Below are positions 1 through 5,899 of a stretch of 12,147 nt of DNA, piece by piece (position 1 is the first letter of the stretch; each line of letters starts with the position of its first letter). A program made the position numbers and the translations under genes. Location of the stretch: contig DBVU01000100.1 of NCBI GenBank assembly GCA_002308195.1, positions 1 to 12,147 of the forward strand, read 5' to 3'. Source of the DNA: Bacteroidales bacterium UBA1256 (GTDB lineage Bacteria; Bacteroidota; Bacteroidia; Bacteroidales; Paludibacteraceae). Below the pieces are notes generated by a model that made no database searches, was not told the DNA's origin, and was given only the letters and a program-made list of their open reading frames with translations.

Positions 1-141
1 ATCATGGTCACCGCCGGTGGTGTCATCCCTGCGCAGGACTATGACTTCCTATACAAAGCCGGCGTTGCCGCCATCTTCGGCCCTGGTACTCCGGTTGCTT
101 ACTCAGCAAAGGTTGTGATGCAACTTCTGATGCAGGAGTAA
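1..141 (+). CDS. Methylmalonyl-CoA mutase large subunit, C-terminal end (partial)
   Basis: The reading frame is open from base 1 and ends in TAA, giving the last 46 residues of a protein whose start lies outside the window. Residues such as [20 protein letters not shown] and the following FGPGT match the end of the cobalamin-binding domain of methylmalonyl-CoA mutase (large/alpha chain, MutB/ScpA type). That enzyme interconverts succinyl-CoA and (R)-methylmalonyl-CoA using adenosylcobalamin, and in Bacteroidales it serves the succinate-to-propionate pathway. Only the C-terminal tail is visible, so neither the catalytic barrel nor the His of the B12-binding DxHxxG motif can be checked. The small-subunit gene would be expected just upstream. 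A terminator follows directly, so this gene ends its own transcription unit. The family call is strong; the subunit assignment is slightly less so. Confidence 0.88.
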   Translation: MMVTAGGVIPAQDYDFLYKAGVAAIFGPGTPVAYSAKVVMQLLMQE

Positions 142-158
142 TAACGAGTTAAATTTTC

Positions 159-196
159 AAAAAATGGCATGTGCGTTTGCGTATGCCATTTTTTTT
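159..196 (+). terminator. Intrinsic terminator after the mutase gene
   Basis: A perfect 12-bp inverted repeat (AAAAAATGGCAT at 159-170, ATGCCATTTTTT at 183-194) encloses a 12-base loop and ends in a run of eight T. It starts 17 bases after the mutase stop codon. The A-run/T-run arms make it potentially bidirectional. The loop also contains the -33 box of the next promoter. Confidence 0.85.
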
Positions 197-207
197 GTGT
201 ATCTTTG
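176..207 (+). promoter_or_regulatory. Bacteroidota-type promoter of operon 1
   Basis: TTTG at 176-179 and TATCTTTG at 200-207, separated by 20 bases, match the Bacteroidota primary sigma factor consensus (TTTG and TAnnTTTG). Transcription would start near 213-214, giving a leader of about 16 bases before the ATG at 230. The -33 box lies in the loop of the preceding terminator hairpin and the T-tract lies between the boxes. Confidence 0.85.
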
Positions 208-229
208 CAGCCGAATAAGGTGGCGAGAA

Positions 230-574
230 ATGGAAATAGTTGATTTATTGGAATATAAAGAGCGAACACAACTGAGGGAGTGGTTCGAACAAAATGCGGC
301 AACAGAGAAGTGCTGCTGGATTGCTATGTACCGCGGCAAGACGAAACCGGAAGGAGTGTGTCTGCCTTATTTGGACGTAGTGGAAGAGGCACTTTGTTTT
401 GGATGGATAGACTCAACGCTTAAGCGTCTGCCAGATGGGCGATTGGCGCAGAGATTGTCTCCTCGGCAAAAACGCAGCCATTGGACAGAACTAAATAAAC
501 AACGTTGTGCTGACCTTGAGCAACGCGGTCTGATGACCAATCTCGGTCGAGCAGTATTACAAAGAGCAAAATAA
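230..574 (+). CDS. YdeI/OmpD-associated family protein, short form
   Basis: A 114-residue protein related to the YdeI family (YjbR/CyaY-like superfamily), whose molecular function is not established; some members are annotated as bacteriocin-protection proteins. Visible family signatures are EEALCFGWID (52-61), RLSPR (75-79) and W85 followed by ELN. I start at the ATG at 230. An in-frame ATG at 164 lies within the terminator and upstream of the promoter, so it cannot be on this transcript. Family members usually run to roughly 190 residues, with a C-terminal helical part after the 'GRAVL' stretch. Here the protein stops at GRAVLQRAK, so it looks truncated by about 70 residues, exactly where the next gene begins one base later. 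It is the first gene of a compact operon. Family assignment is firm; whether the short form works is unknown. Confidence 0.8.
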   Translation: MEIVDLLEYKERTQLREWFEQNAATEKCCWIAMYRGKTKPEGVCLPYLDVVEEALCFGWIDSTLKRLPDGRLAQRLSPRQKRSHWTELNKQRCADLEQRGLMTNLGRAVLQRAK

Positions 575-575
575 T

Positions 576-1400
576 ATGCAAAAAATCATTCTTATCACAG
601 GTGCCAGTAGTGGAATGGGCTACGAGACTGCACGCATTCTTGCAATGCAAGGACATCGTGTCTATGGTGCCGCACGACGCGTTCAGAAAATAGAAGAATT
701 GGCGCAGTATGGCGTGCAAGCGCTCCCGTTAGACATTACCGACGAGACTTCGATAGTGAGTTGCGTAAAGGAAATCATCTCTCGCGAAGGACGTATTGAC
801 GTGCTTGTTAATAATGCCGGGTATGGTTATTTCGGGGCGATAGAAGATGTGCCGATGGCAGATGCCAAACATCAATTTGAGGTCAATATCTTCGGTCTGG
901 CACGTATGACGCAAGAGGTATTGCCGTACATGCGCAAGCAACATAGCGGTCGTATCGTGAATCTGGCGAGTGTGGCAGGACATGTGACACTCGCATTTGG
1001 AGCATGGTATAATGCTACGAAATATGCATTAGAGGCCTTCTCAGATGCTTTACGTATGGAGACAAAGCCATTCGGTATTGATGTCGTTATCATCGAACCG
1101 GGAGCTATTCGTACCGATTGGGGTATCATTGCTGCAGATCACTTGCGCGATTCTGCTATAAATGGAGCTTATGCACAAACTGCAATACGTATGGCGGAAG
1201 GAATAAGGAAATTATATCTTTCCAAGATCCCTACCGATCCGAAGGTTATCAGTCGCAAAATTGCCCGTGCCGCCGTTTGTCGCCATCCTCGTACACGTTA
1301 TCGCACCGGCCGCGGAGCCAAACTGATGGTATTCTTACATACCATTCTTCCTTCTCGCTGGTGGGACTGGTTAGTTGTTCATTCGATGGCAAAAATGTAA
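576..1400 (+). CDS. Classical short-chain dehydrogenase/reductase (SDR)
   Basis: A 274-residue cytoplasmic oxidoreductase of the classical SDR family. The N-terminal Rossmann motif TGASSGMG (8-15) binds NAD(P), and NNAG (79-82) stabilises the central sheet. The full catalytic tetrad is present: N104, S132, Y145 and K149 (YNATK). PG at 175-176 is also typical. Basic residues after the second strand (AARR, 32-35) favour NADP(H). The last 60 or so residues, including an Arg-rich stretch and a Trp-rich end, extend beyond the minimal SDR core, as in SDRs annotated as oxidoreductases acting on lipophilic or unknown substrates. The ATG follows the YdeI stop by one base, so the two are translationally close. 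The substrate cannot be predicted. Enzyme class is very secure. Confidence 0.93.
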   Translation: MQKIILITGASSGMGYETARILAMQGHRVYGAARRVQKIEELAQYGVQALPLDITDETSIVSCVKEIISREGRIDVLVNNAGYGYFGAIEDVPMADAKHQFEVNIFGLARMTQEVLPYMRKQHSGRIVNLASVAGHVTLAFGAWYNATKYALEAFSDALRMETKPFGIDVVIIEPGAIRTDWGIIAADHLRDSAINGAYAQTAIRMAEGIRKLYLSKIPTDPKVISRKIARAAVCRHPRTRYRTGRGAKLMVFLHTILPSRWWDWLVVHSMAKM

Positions 1401-1404
1401 TCAT

Positions 1405-2079
1405 ATGAAAGTCATTCTAACAGGAGCCACGGGATACGTGGGAGAAGGGGTGATGCTAGAACTATTACGCACGCCGCAAGTAGAAAAAGTGCTATCGGTA
1501 GGTCGTCGGTTGGTGCGGATTAATGAATATCCGCTGACAGAGACAGAGAAAGCGAAATTAGAAGAGTATATTGTGCCTGATTTTATGGACTTAAAGTCCG
1601 GCGACAAGCATTTTGAGGGCTATGATGCCGTATTTTTCATTGCAGGAATAACGTCTATTGGTACGCCAAAAGATGTCTATCGCCGTATCTCATATGATAT
1701 TCCAACACATTTTGCGGATATCATGCCCAACAAAATGCAAATGACCTATATTTATCTTAGCGGCGCAGGTACAGATCCTAAAGGCAAACAATGGTGGATG
1801 CCTATTAAAGGAGCCACTGAGGACTATATCCGCACGCTTGGTTTCAAGCACGCCTTTGCCTATCGGCCGGCATTGATGCGATGGGCGAAAGGGCAACGTG
1901 GTACCAAGATGCAGCGGATGCAATACGCCTATATCTGTTTTTACCCACTTATGCGTCTTTGTGGTCTTGCCAATAATATGACAGAAGTGGCGCATTCTAT
2001 GCTCGCTTGCACTCGCGATGGATACAAACAATTTGTAATCAATCCGCGCGACATAACGAAACTGGCTAAACAATGGTAA
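1405..2079 (+). CDS. NAD(P)-binding epimerase-like protein (atypical extended SDR fold)
   Basis: A 224-residue protein with an N-terminal dinucleotide-binding motif TGATGYVGEG (6-15), followed by a VGRR turn (32-35) at the end of the second strand, suggesting NADP(H). YLSGAGTD (117-124) occupies the strand-5 position and WMPIKGATE (131-139) the place of the usual YxxxK. The Lys (K135) is kept, but a Tyr four residues before it is replaced by Trp, as in many small 'NAD-dependent epimerase/dehydratase family' proteins of Bacteroidota. I chose the ATG at 1405, four bases after the SDR stop, because it places the Rossmann motif at the N-terminus. An in-frame ATG at 1375 would overlap the SDR gene. 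The substrate is unknown. It probably works alongside the upstream SDR, but that is inference from neighbourhood only. Confidence 0.85.
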   Translation: MKVILTGATGYVGEGVMLELLRTPQVEKVLSVGRRLVRINEYPLTETEKAKLEEYIVPDFMDLKSGDKHFEGYDAVFFIAGITSIGTPKDVYRRISYDIPTHFADIMPNKMQMTYIYLSGAGTDPKGKQWWMPIKGATEDYIRTLGFKHAFAYRPALMRWAKGQRGTKMQRMQYAYICFYPLMRLCGLANNMTEVAHSMLACTRDGYKQFVINPRDITKLAKQW

Positions 2080-2080
2080 A

Positions 2081-2428
2081 ATGTATATAGACGATTATCG
2101 CGAATATTGCCTTTCTCTCGGCGCGGATGTAGAAGAGAAACTGCCGTTTGTGAAGTTTAAGAACGGCGGAGGAGTCCTCGTTTTCTATGTCTGTGGGCAT
2201 ATGTTTGCATTCTTCGATTGCAACGAGTACCACGTGATTTCGCTCAAATGTCAACCTGAGCGGATAGACGAGTTAAAAGCGCAATACGATTGTATTGGAA
2301 ATCCATATAACGAGTCACCTAAGCATTGGATTGGCATCGACCCAAATATCGCGCCAGATGAGTTGCTCAAAGACCTCACATGCAACTCGTACGAAATCAT
2401 AAAAGCAAAATATAGCAAGAAGAAATGA
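2081..2428 (+). CDS. MmcQ/YjbR family protein
   Basis: A 115-residue single-domain protein of the MmcQ/YjbR family (double-wing fold, often annotated as DNA-binding). The typical layout is present: N-terminal YREYCLSL helix (6-13), a strand pair around GHMFAFF (39-45), SLKCQPE (54-60), the conserved KHW (81-83) and a C-terminal helix with DELLKDL and SY (103-104). Length matches the family. DNA binding in this family rests mainly on structure, so its role here is open. The ATG follows the epimerase stop by one base, and its own stop overlaps the next start by four bases (ATGA). YdeI and YjbR proteins are assigned to the same superfamily, so this operon carries two relatives, four genes' span apart. 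Confidence 0.85.
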   Translation: MYIDDYREYCLSLGADVEEKLPFVKFKNGGGVLVFYVCGHMFAFFDCNEYHVISLKCQPERIDELKAQYDCIGNPYNESPKHWIGIDPNIAPDELLKDLTCNSYEIIKAKYSKKK

Positions 2429-3162
2429 ATTTTCAAACTTTCGGCAATATAAAAGCTCCGACATTATTGCTCATTCCCGGTTTAGGAGTGTCGTACGAGA
2501 TATTTCTTCCGCTTATCCGACTAATGGAAGACAAGTTCCGTATCATCGCGGCAGAAGTGGATGGCTTTACATTGGGCAAAAACACTTGTTTTTCCTCCGT
2601 AGATGACCAAGCTGCGCAAGTAATAGACTATGTCAAAAACAATTATAGTGGTCGTTTGAATTGTGCGTATGGTTTGTCGTTGGGAGGTAAAATCTTATCG
2701 CGTATATTAGAACGTAATGAGATAGTAATTGGCCACGCCATTTTAGATGCTGCTCCTCTATTACCGCTACCTAATTGGCTCGTCAATCCGCTTCGATATT
2801 ACCAAGCGGCAAACGTATGGACGTGCTACCATTGGACTGGCTTCTGGAAGTTTGTCTTCCACTCGCACTATTTCGATGTGCTGTTAGACGAATGTCGCAA
2901 GACTTGGCCGTGGGGCGGAAAACAAGCTGTGCTAGATGGTTACAAATCTGTCTATACTAGCAAGTTAGAGAACATCTCCGGCGCAGACATTCATTTCTGG
3001 TACGGCACAAAAGAAGCGTTTGTCGCCAAGCCACAAGCGGAGCACTTGCTGAAATTGTATCCCTCTGCGCATGTGCAAGTTTTCAATGGTATGAATCATG
3101 GGCAACTCCTTGTCGATTATCCGGAAGAGGTGGCAAAACGAATAAGTGATTTAATGAAATGA
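2425..3162 (+). CDS. Alpha/beta hydrolase
   Basis: A 245-residue alpha/beta-hydrolase-fold protein without signal peptide, so cytoplasmic. PGLG (18-21) supplies the oxyanion loop, GLSLGG (83-88) is the nucleophile elbow with S85, and NHGQ places the catalytic His at 225. The usual acid position after strand 6 reads GTKE (194-197), so E197 may replace the common Asp. A cap region rich in aromatic residues lies around 115-160. Such enzymes cleave esters, thioesters or related bonds, and the substrate is not evident. The start overlaps the YjbR stop by four bases and its stop overlaps the CPBP gene start by four bases (ATGA), implying coupled translation. Fold assignment is secure; specificity is unknown. 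Confidence 0.85.
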   Translation: MNFQTFGNIKAPTLLLIPGLGVSYEIFLPLIRLMEDKFRIIAAEVDGFTLGKNTCFSSVDDQAAQVIDYVKNNYSGRLNCAYGLSLGGKILSRILERNEIVIGHAILDAAPLLPLPNWLVNPLRYYQAANVWTCYHWTGFWKFVFHSHYFDVLLDECRKTWPWGGKQAVLDGYKSVYTSKLENISGADIHFWYGTKEAFVAKPQAEHLLKLYPSAHVQVFNGMNHGQLLVDYPEEVAKRISDLMK

Positions 3163-3869
3163 AACATCTGTCTCTTTGGCTTCCAATACGCTCGATAGCG
3201 TTTTTGTTGGTATTTATAGGTTGTGCAGGAATATTTGGCTGCAAACTAGGCGAAATAGGCTGTTGGTGGTCGGTTATCGCTGTGATACTGAATGTTCTAA
3301 CCATCGGCTTGCTGGTTTATCTTGCCAAGCGTAATGGGCAAACATTTTGGCAACTGATTAACTATCAGAAGGGCAAGACTACTTGGTGGCAAATAGTTGG
3401 TATCACATTGTTGGTATTGGTTGTTGGTATGGCAGGCATGTATTTGGCGGGCTTCCTGTGCTACGACAATTTTCTCTATGCTCCGCCTGTGATAATTGCA
3501 CCAATACCCAAAGTTCTTGCTGCTATCAATATTGTTTTACTGCCGATTACGACTACTTTTGCAGAAGATGGGCTTTATCTTGGTTGTGGTGTGAATCAGA
3601 TAAAGAATAAGTACGCAGCCATCATTGTTCCTGCGTTCTTCTACGCCTTGCAGCATTGTTTTATACCAACTCTGTTGGATGGCAAATACATCGTATATCG
3701 CTTCTTGTCTTTCTTGCCGTTGACACTCATTCTCTGTTGGTATTACTACCGCAAACGCAATCCGCTGCCGATCATGGTAGGACACGCGCTAATTGACTTA
3801 GCAACGGCAGTACAGATTGTAGCCACCTCTTTCGTTCCAGGACTTTATCAAACCATGTGCGGCTTATGA
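3159..3869 (+). CDS. CPBP-type (Abi/Rce1-like) integral membrane protein
   Basis: A 236-residue membrane protein with about seven hydrophobic segments (roughly 11-28, 36-56, 78-100, 119-133, 153-170, 183-198, 205-225). The second half carries the CPBP metalloprotease pattern: an acidic pair E136-D137 in TFAEDGLYLG, a YALQH box ending at H166, and GHALID giving H209xxxD213. These residues normally place a metal and catalytic glutamate in the membrane for proteolysis of prenylated or small protein substrates. The first motif is degenerate: canonical EExxxR has a second Glu and an Arg, here Asp and Leu141. Activity is therefore uncertain. The start shares ATGA with the hydrolase stop, and its stop shares ATGA with the next start. 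It is likely co-expressed with a soluble hydrolase; any self-immunity or bacteriocin-related role is speculative. Confidence 0.72.
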   Translation: MKHLSLWLPIRSIAFLLVFIGCAGIFGCKLGEIGCWWSVIAVILNVLTIGLLVYLAKRNGQTFWQLINYQKGKTTWWQIVGITLLVLVVGMAGMYLAGFLCYDNFLYAPPVIIAPIPKVLAAINIVLLPITTTFAEDGLYLGCGVNQIKNKYAAIIVPAFFYALQHCFIPTLLDGKYIVYRFLSFLPLTLILCWYYYRKRNPLPIMVGHALIDLATAVQIVATSFVPGLYQTMCGL

Positions 3870-4111
3870 AGATAGATACGACAAATATGTGCAGCCACTT
3901 GCAACGGAAACTGTTTGAAGGCGAATATAGTGCCGTACGCGAGGCTATAGAGCGAGACCCAGAACTGACAACAGTTGTTCGTTCTCGGCAATTGCATATC
4001 TATCGCAATGGAAAGAAGATTTTGATATTAGCAGGCAAGTCCGCGCCGAAAGTGATACGTGAAGATATATTGCTGAAAAGTCTCGGGGTGCTCTCGGTAA
4101 TGTCTCGGTAA
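3866..4111 (+). CDS. Small protein of unknown function, probably 3'-truncated, ending in repeat array
   Basis: An 81-residue soluble, basic protein that I do not recognise with confidence. It begins with a charged helical region (HLQRKLFEGEYSAVREAIER, 14-33), then a short beta-like stretch RQLHIYRNGKKILIL (44-58), a small AGKSAPK turn and another helix. I start at 3866 because this ATG overlaps the CPBP stop (ATGA), continuing the pattern of the operon; an ATG at 3857 is possible. The last eleven or so residues are encoded by the TCTCG repeats that begin at 4081, and the stop codon lies in the third copy. The natural C-terminus has probably been replaced or cut off, and the resemblance to the start of a larger domain suggests a gene remnant. 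Translation is plausible from context but not certain. Confidence 0.55.
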   Translation: MKIDTTNMCSHLQRKLFEGEYSAVREAIERDPELTTVVRSRQLHIYRNGKKILILAGKSAPKVIREDILLKSLGVLSVMSR

Positions 4112-4140
4112 AGTCTCGTTCACATCTCGTTTATGTCTCG
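4081..4140 (+). repeat. Six TCTCG pentamers with exact 11-bp period
   Basis: TCTCG occurs at 4081, 4092, 4103, 4114, 4125 and 4136, each start exactly 11 bases after the last, with variable six-base spacers (GTAATG, GTAAAG and TTTATG among them). The pentamer is invariant while the spacers drift, which suggests selection on, or a copying mechanism for, the core. The first three copies are coding and the rest are intergenic. An 11-bp step is close to one helical turn, so all copies face the same side of the DNA. Confidence 0.9.
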
Positions 4141-4151
4141 TCAATAAATCA

Positions 4152-4172
4152 CTTTATTACATAGTAATAGAG
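4152..4172. repeat. Nine-base-pair inverted repeat after the repeat array
   Basis: CTTTATTAC (4152-4160) can pair with GTAATAGAG (4164-4172) around a three-base ATA loop; eight pairs are Watson-Crick and one is U-G. It lies 12 bases after the last TCTCG copy and has no clear T-run of its own. It may protect the mRNA 3' end or be an AT-rich coincidence. Confidence 0.4.
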
Positions 4173-4188
4173 TTTCCAAAATTACCAT

Positions 4189-4209
4189 ACGCCTAAAAAG
4201 GTGTTTTTT
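4189..4209 (+). terminator. Intrinsic terminator of operon 1
   Basis: ACGCCT (4189-4194) pairs with AGGTGT (4199-4204), including one G-U pair, around an AAAA loop and is followed by five T (six counting the last base of the stem). The stem is short but correctly placed: after the last gene of operon 1 and 12 bases before the next promoter. Confidence 0.65.
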
Positions 4210-4227
4210 ATGCAAAAATATTTGCAT
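4210..4227. promoter_or_regulatory. Palindrome overlapping the -33 box of operon 2 (possible operator)
   Basis: ATGCAAA (4210-4216) and TTTGCAT (4221-4227) form a perfect 7-bp inverted repeat with a four-base AATA spacer. The right arm contains the TTTG -33 box of the ior promoter, so a dimeric regulator bound here would compete with RNA polymerase. No regulator gene lies next to it, and the site is AT-rich, so the operator role is inference. Confidence 0.4.
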
Positions 4228-4252
4228 ATTCAAATTTTTTGTTGTATCTTTG
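4221..4252 (+). promoter_or_regulatory. Bacteroidota-type promoter of operon 2 (ior)
   Basis: TTTG (4221-4224) and TATCTTTG (4245-4252), spaced by 20 bases, match the Bacteroidota consensus. Transcription would start about 4258-4260, leaving some 24 bases before the iorA ATG at 4283. It closely resembles the promoter at 176-207, including the T-rich spacer and the TATCTTTGCAG end. Confidence 0.88.
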
Positions 4253-4282
4253 CAGCGAAAATGATAAATCGCTATTATAACC

Positions 4283-5899
4283 ATGAAACACTTACTATTA
4301 GGCGATGAGGCGATAGCCCAAGGAGCCATAGATGCCGGTCTAAGCGGAGTCTATGCGTATCCCGGTACGCCATCTACAGAAATTACCGAGTACATTCAGC
4401 TGGCCGAGAGTCGCAAGCCGAAAGACGGAAGTGAAAAACGAATTCACTGTCGTTGGGCAGCGAACGAGAAAACCGCCATGGAGGCCGCGCTAGGTATGTC
4501 CTACATGGGCAAGCGTGCGCTAGTGTGTATGAAGCATGTGGGCATGAACGTATGTGCAGATGCCTTTATGAATGCGGCTATCACAGGAGTTAACGGTGGT
4601 CTGATTGTTCTGGCTGCAGATGATCCATCGATGCACTCCAGTCAGAATGAGCAAGACAGCCGTTTCTATGCTAAGTTTGCCATGATTCCATGTCTGGAAC
4701 CTGGCAATCAGCAAGAGGCTTACAACATGATGGCTTATGGTTTTGACTTAAGCGAACGTCTAAAAACTCCCGTTTTGATGCGCGTGACGACTCGTATGGC
4801 ACACAGTCGTGCCGTAGTAGATACCGTAGACACGCCTCGTGAGCAAAATCAGATGTCCGTGCCAGAGAATGTGAACCATTTTATTCTTCTGCCTGCTTTT
4901 GCTAAACGTAACTATGCCGAACTAGTAGCAGCTCGACCTAAATTTGTAGAAGAGAGCAACAAGGCTGGCCATAATACCTACGTGCGTGGCAGCAAGCCGG
5001 AGAAAGCCATTCTAACCACTGGAATTGCGTACAACTACCTGATGGAGAACTACTTGCCGGAGATGGGATGTTCTATTCTGCGCGTGACGCAATATCCATT
5101 GCCGACCGAGTTAATTAACCAAATGGTGGCTGATGGCGCAAAAGAAATATTGGTGATTGAAGAAGGTCAGCCTGTAGTGGAAGAACTGATTCGTGGTATG
5201 GTTCCATCGACAGTGAAGGTGCAAGGCCGTTTGACCGGAGTTCTGCCTCGTATGGGAGAGTTGTCGCCAGATTGTGTTCGTCAGGCGATTGGGTTGGATG
5301 CACTGCCTACTCGTGAGAAAGAAACGATAGTAGTCGGTCGTCCGCCTGCCTTATGTCAGGGCTGCGGTCACCGCGATATGTATGCTGCGTTGAACGAAGT
5401 AGCACGTGAATACCCGAATCCGCGTATATTTGGCGATATAGGTTGCTATACCTTAGGTGCATTATCTCCATTCCACGCTATCCATGCTTGCGTAGAAATG
5501 GGAGCATCGGTAACGATGGCCAAAGGTGCGGCAGATGCCGGTCAACATCCCGCAATAGCTGTTATCGGAGATAGTACGTTTACTCATTCGGGCATCACAG
5601 GTCTGTTGGACTGCGTGAATGCTAATGCGAATGTGGTAGTGCTGATTTCGGACAACCTGACGACAGGCATGACGGGGGGGCAGGATTCGGCGGGCACAGG
5701 GAGATTGGAACAAATCTGCTATGGAGTAGGTGTTCCGCAAGAACATGTGCGTGTGGTGGTTCCACTACCGAAAAATATGGAAGAGATTAAACAAGTTCTC
5801 CGTGAGGAAATCAACTACGAGGGGCCCTCTGTCGTGATTGCTCGTAGAGAATGTATCCAAACACTAAAACGTCATCTTAAAGCCGCAAAGAAACAATGA
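4283..5899 (+). CDS. iorA: Indolepyruvate:ferredoxin oxidoreductase, alpha subunit
   Basis: The catalytic subunit (538 residues) of the oxygen-sensitive enzyme that oxidatively decarboxylates aryl-pyruvates (from Trp, Phe, Tyr) to aryl-acetyl-CoA and CO2, reducing ferredoxin. The N-terminal pyrimidine-binding domain starts LLLGDEAIAQGAIDAG and includes YAYPGTPSTEI (25-35), NEKTAMEAALG (61-71) and the active-site loop around DDPSMHSSQNEQDSR (113-127). The thiamine diphosphate domain shows CQGCGH (358-363), GDIGCYTLG (384-392), GDS (429-431) and SDN (456-458), the Mg-ThDP signature. It ends shortly after VVIARREC, so the C-terminal two-cluster ferredoxin domain of archaeal IorA (total about 600 residues or more) is absent, and electrons must go to a separate carrier. 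It overlaps iorB by ATGA. A run of seven G lies at 5674-5680, in frame. Substrate range within aromatic 2-oxo acids is not determined by sequence. Confidence 0.95.
   Translation: MKHLLLGDEAIAQGAIDAGLSGVYAYPGTPSTEITEYIQLAESRKPKDGSEKRIHCRWAANEKTAMEAALGMSYMGKRALVCMKHVGMNVCADAFMNAAITGVNGGLIVLAADDPSMHSSQNEQDSRFYAKFAMIPCLEPGNQQEAYNMMAYGFDLSERLKTPVLMRVTTRMAHSRAVVDTVDTPREQNQMSVPENVNHFILLPAFAKRNYAELVAARPKFVEESNKAGHNTYVRGSKPEKAILTTGIAYNYLMENYLPEMGCSILRVTQYPLPTELINQMVADGAKEILVIEEGQPVVEELIRGMVPSTVKVQGRLTGVLPRMGELSPDCVRQAIGLDALPTREKETIVVGRPPALCQGCGHRDMYAALNEVAREYPNPRIFGDIGCYTLGALSPFHAIHACVEMGASVTMAKGAADAGQHPAIAVIGDSTFTHSGITGLLDCVNANANVVVLISDNLTTGMTGGQDSAGTGRLEQICYGVGVPQEHVRVVVPLPKNMEEIKQVLREEINYEGPSVVIARRECIQTLKRHLKAAKKQ

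Noticed and set aside
164..229. Upstream in-frame ATG for the YdeI-like gene
   Set aside because: It lies inside the terminator hairpin and upstream of the predicted transcription start, and the added residues have no family similarity.
4081..4140. CRISPR array
   Set aside because: Repeats of five bases with six-base spacers are far too short, and no cas gene is present.
4261..4308. Possible 15-codon upstream ORF and weak AGCGA/TCGCT stem in the iorA leader
   Set aside because: The ATG is within a few bases of the predicted transcription start, the peptide shows no run of regulatory codons, and the 5-bp stem with a 10-base loop is weak.
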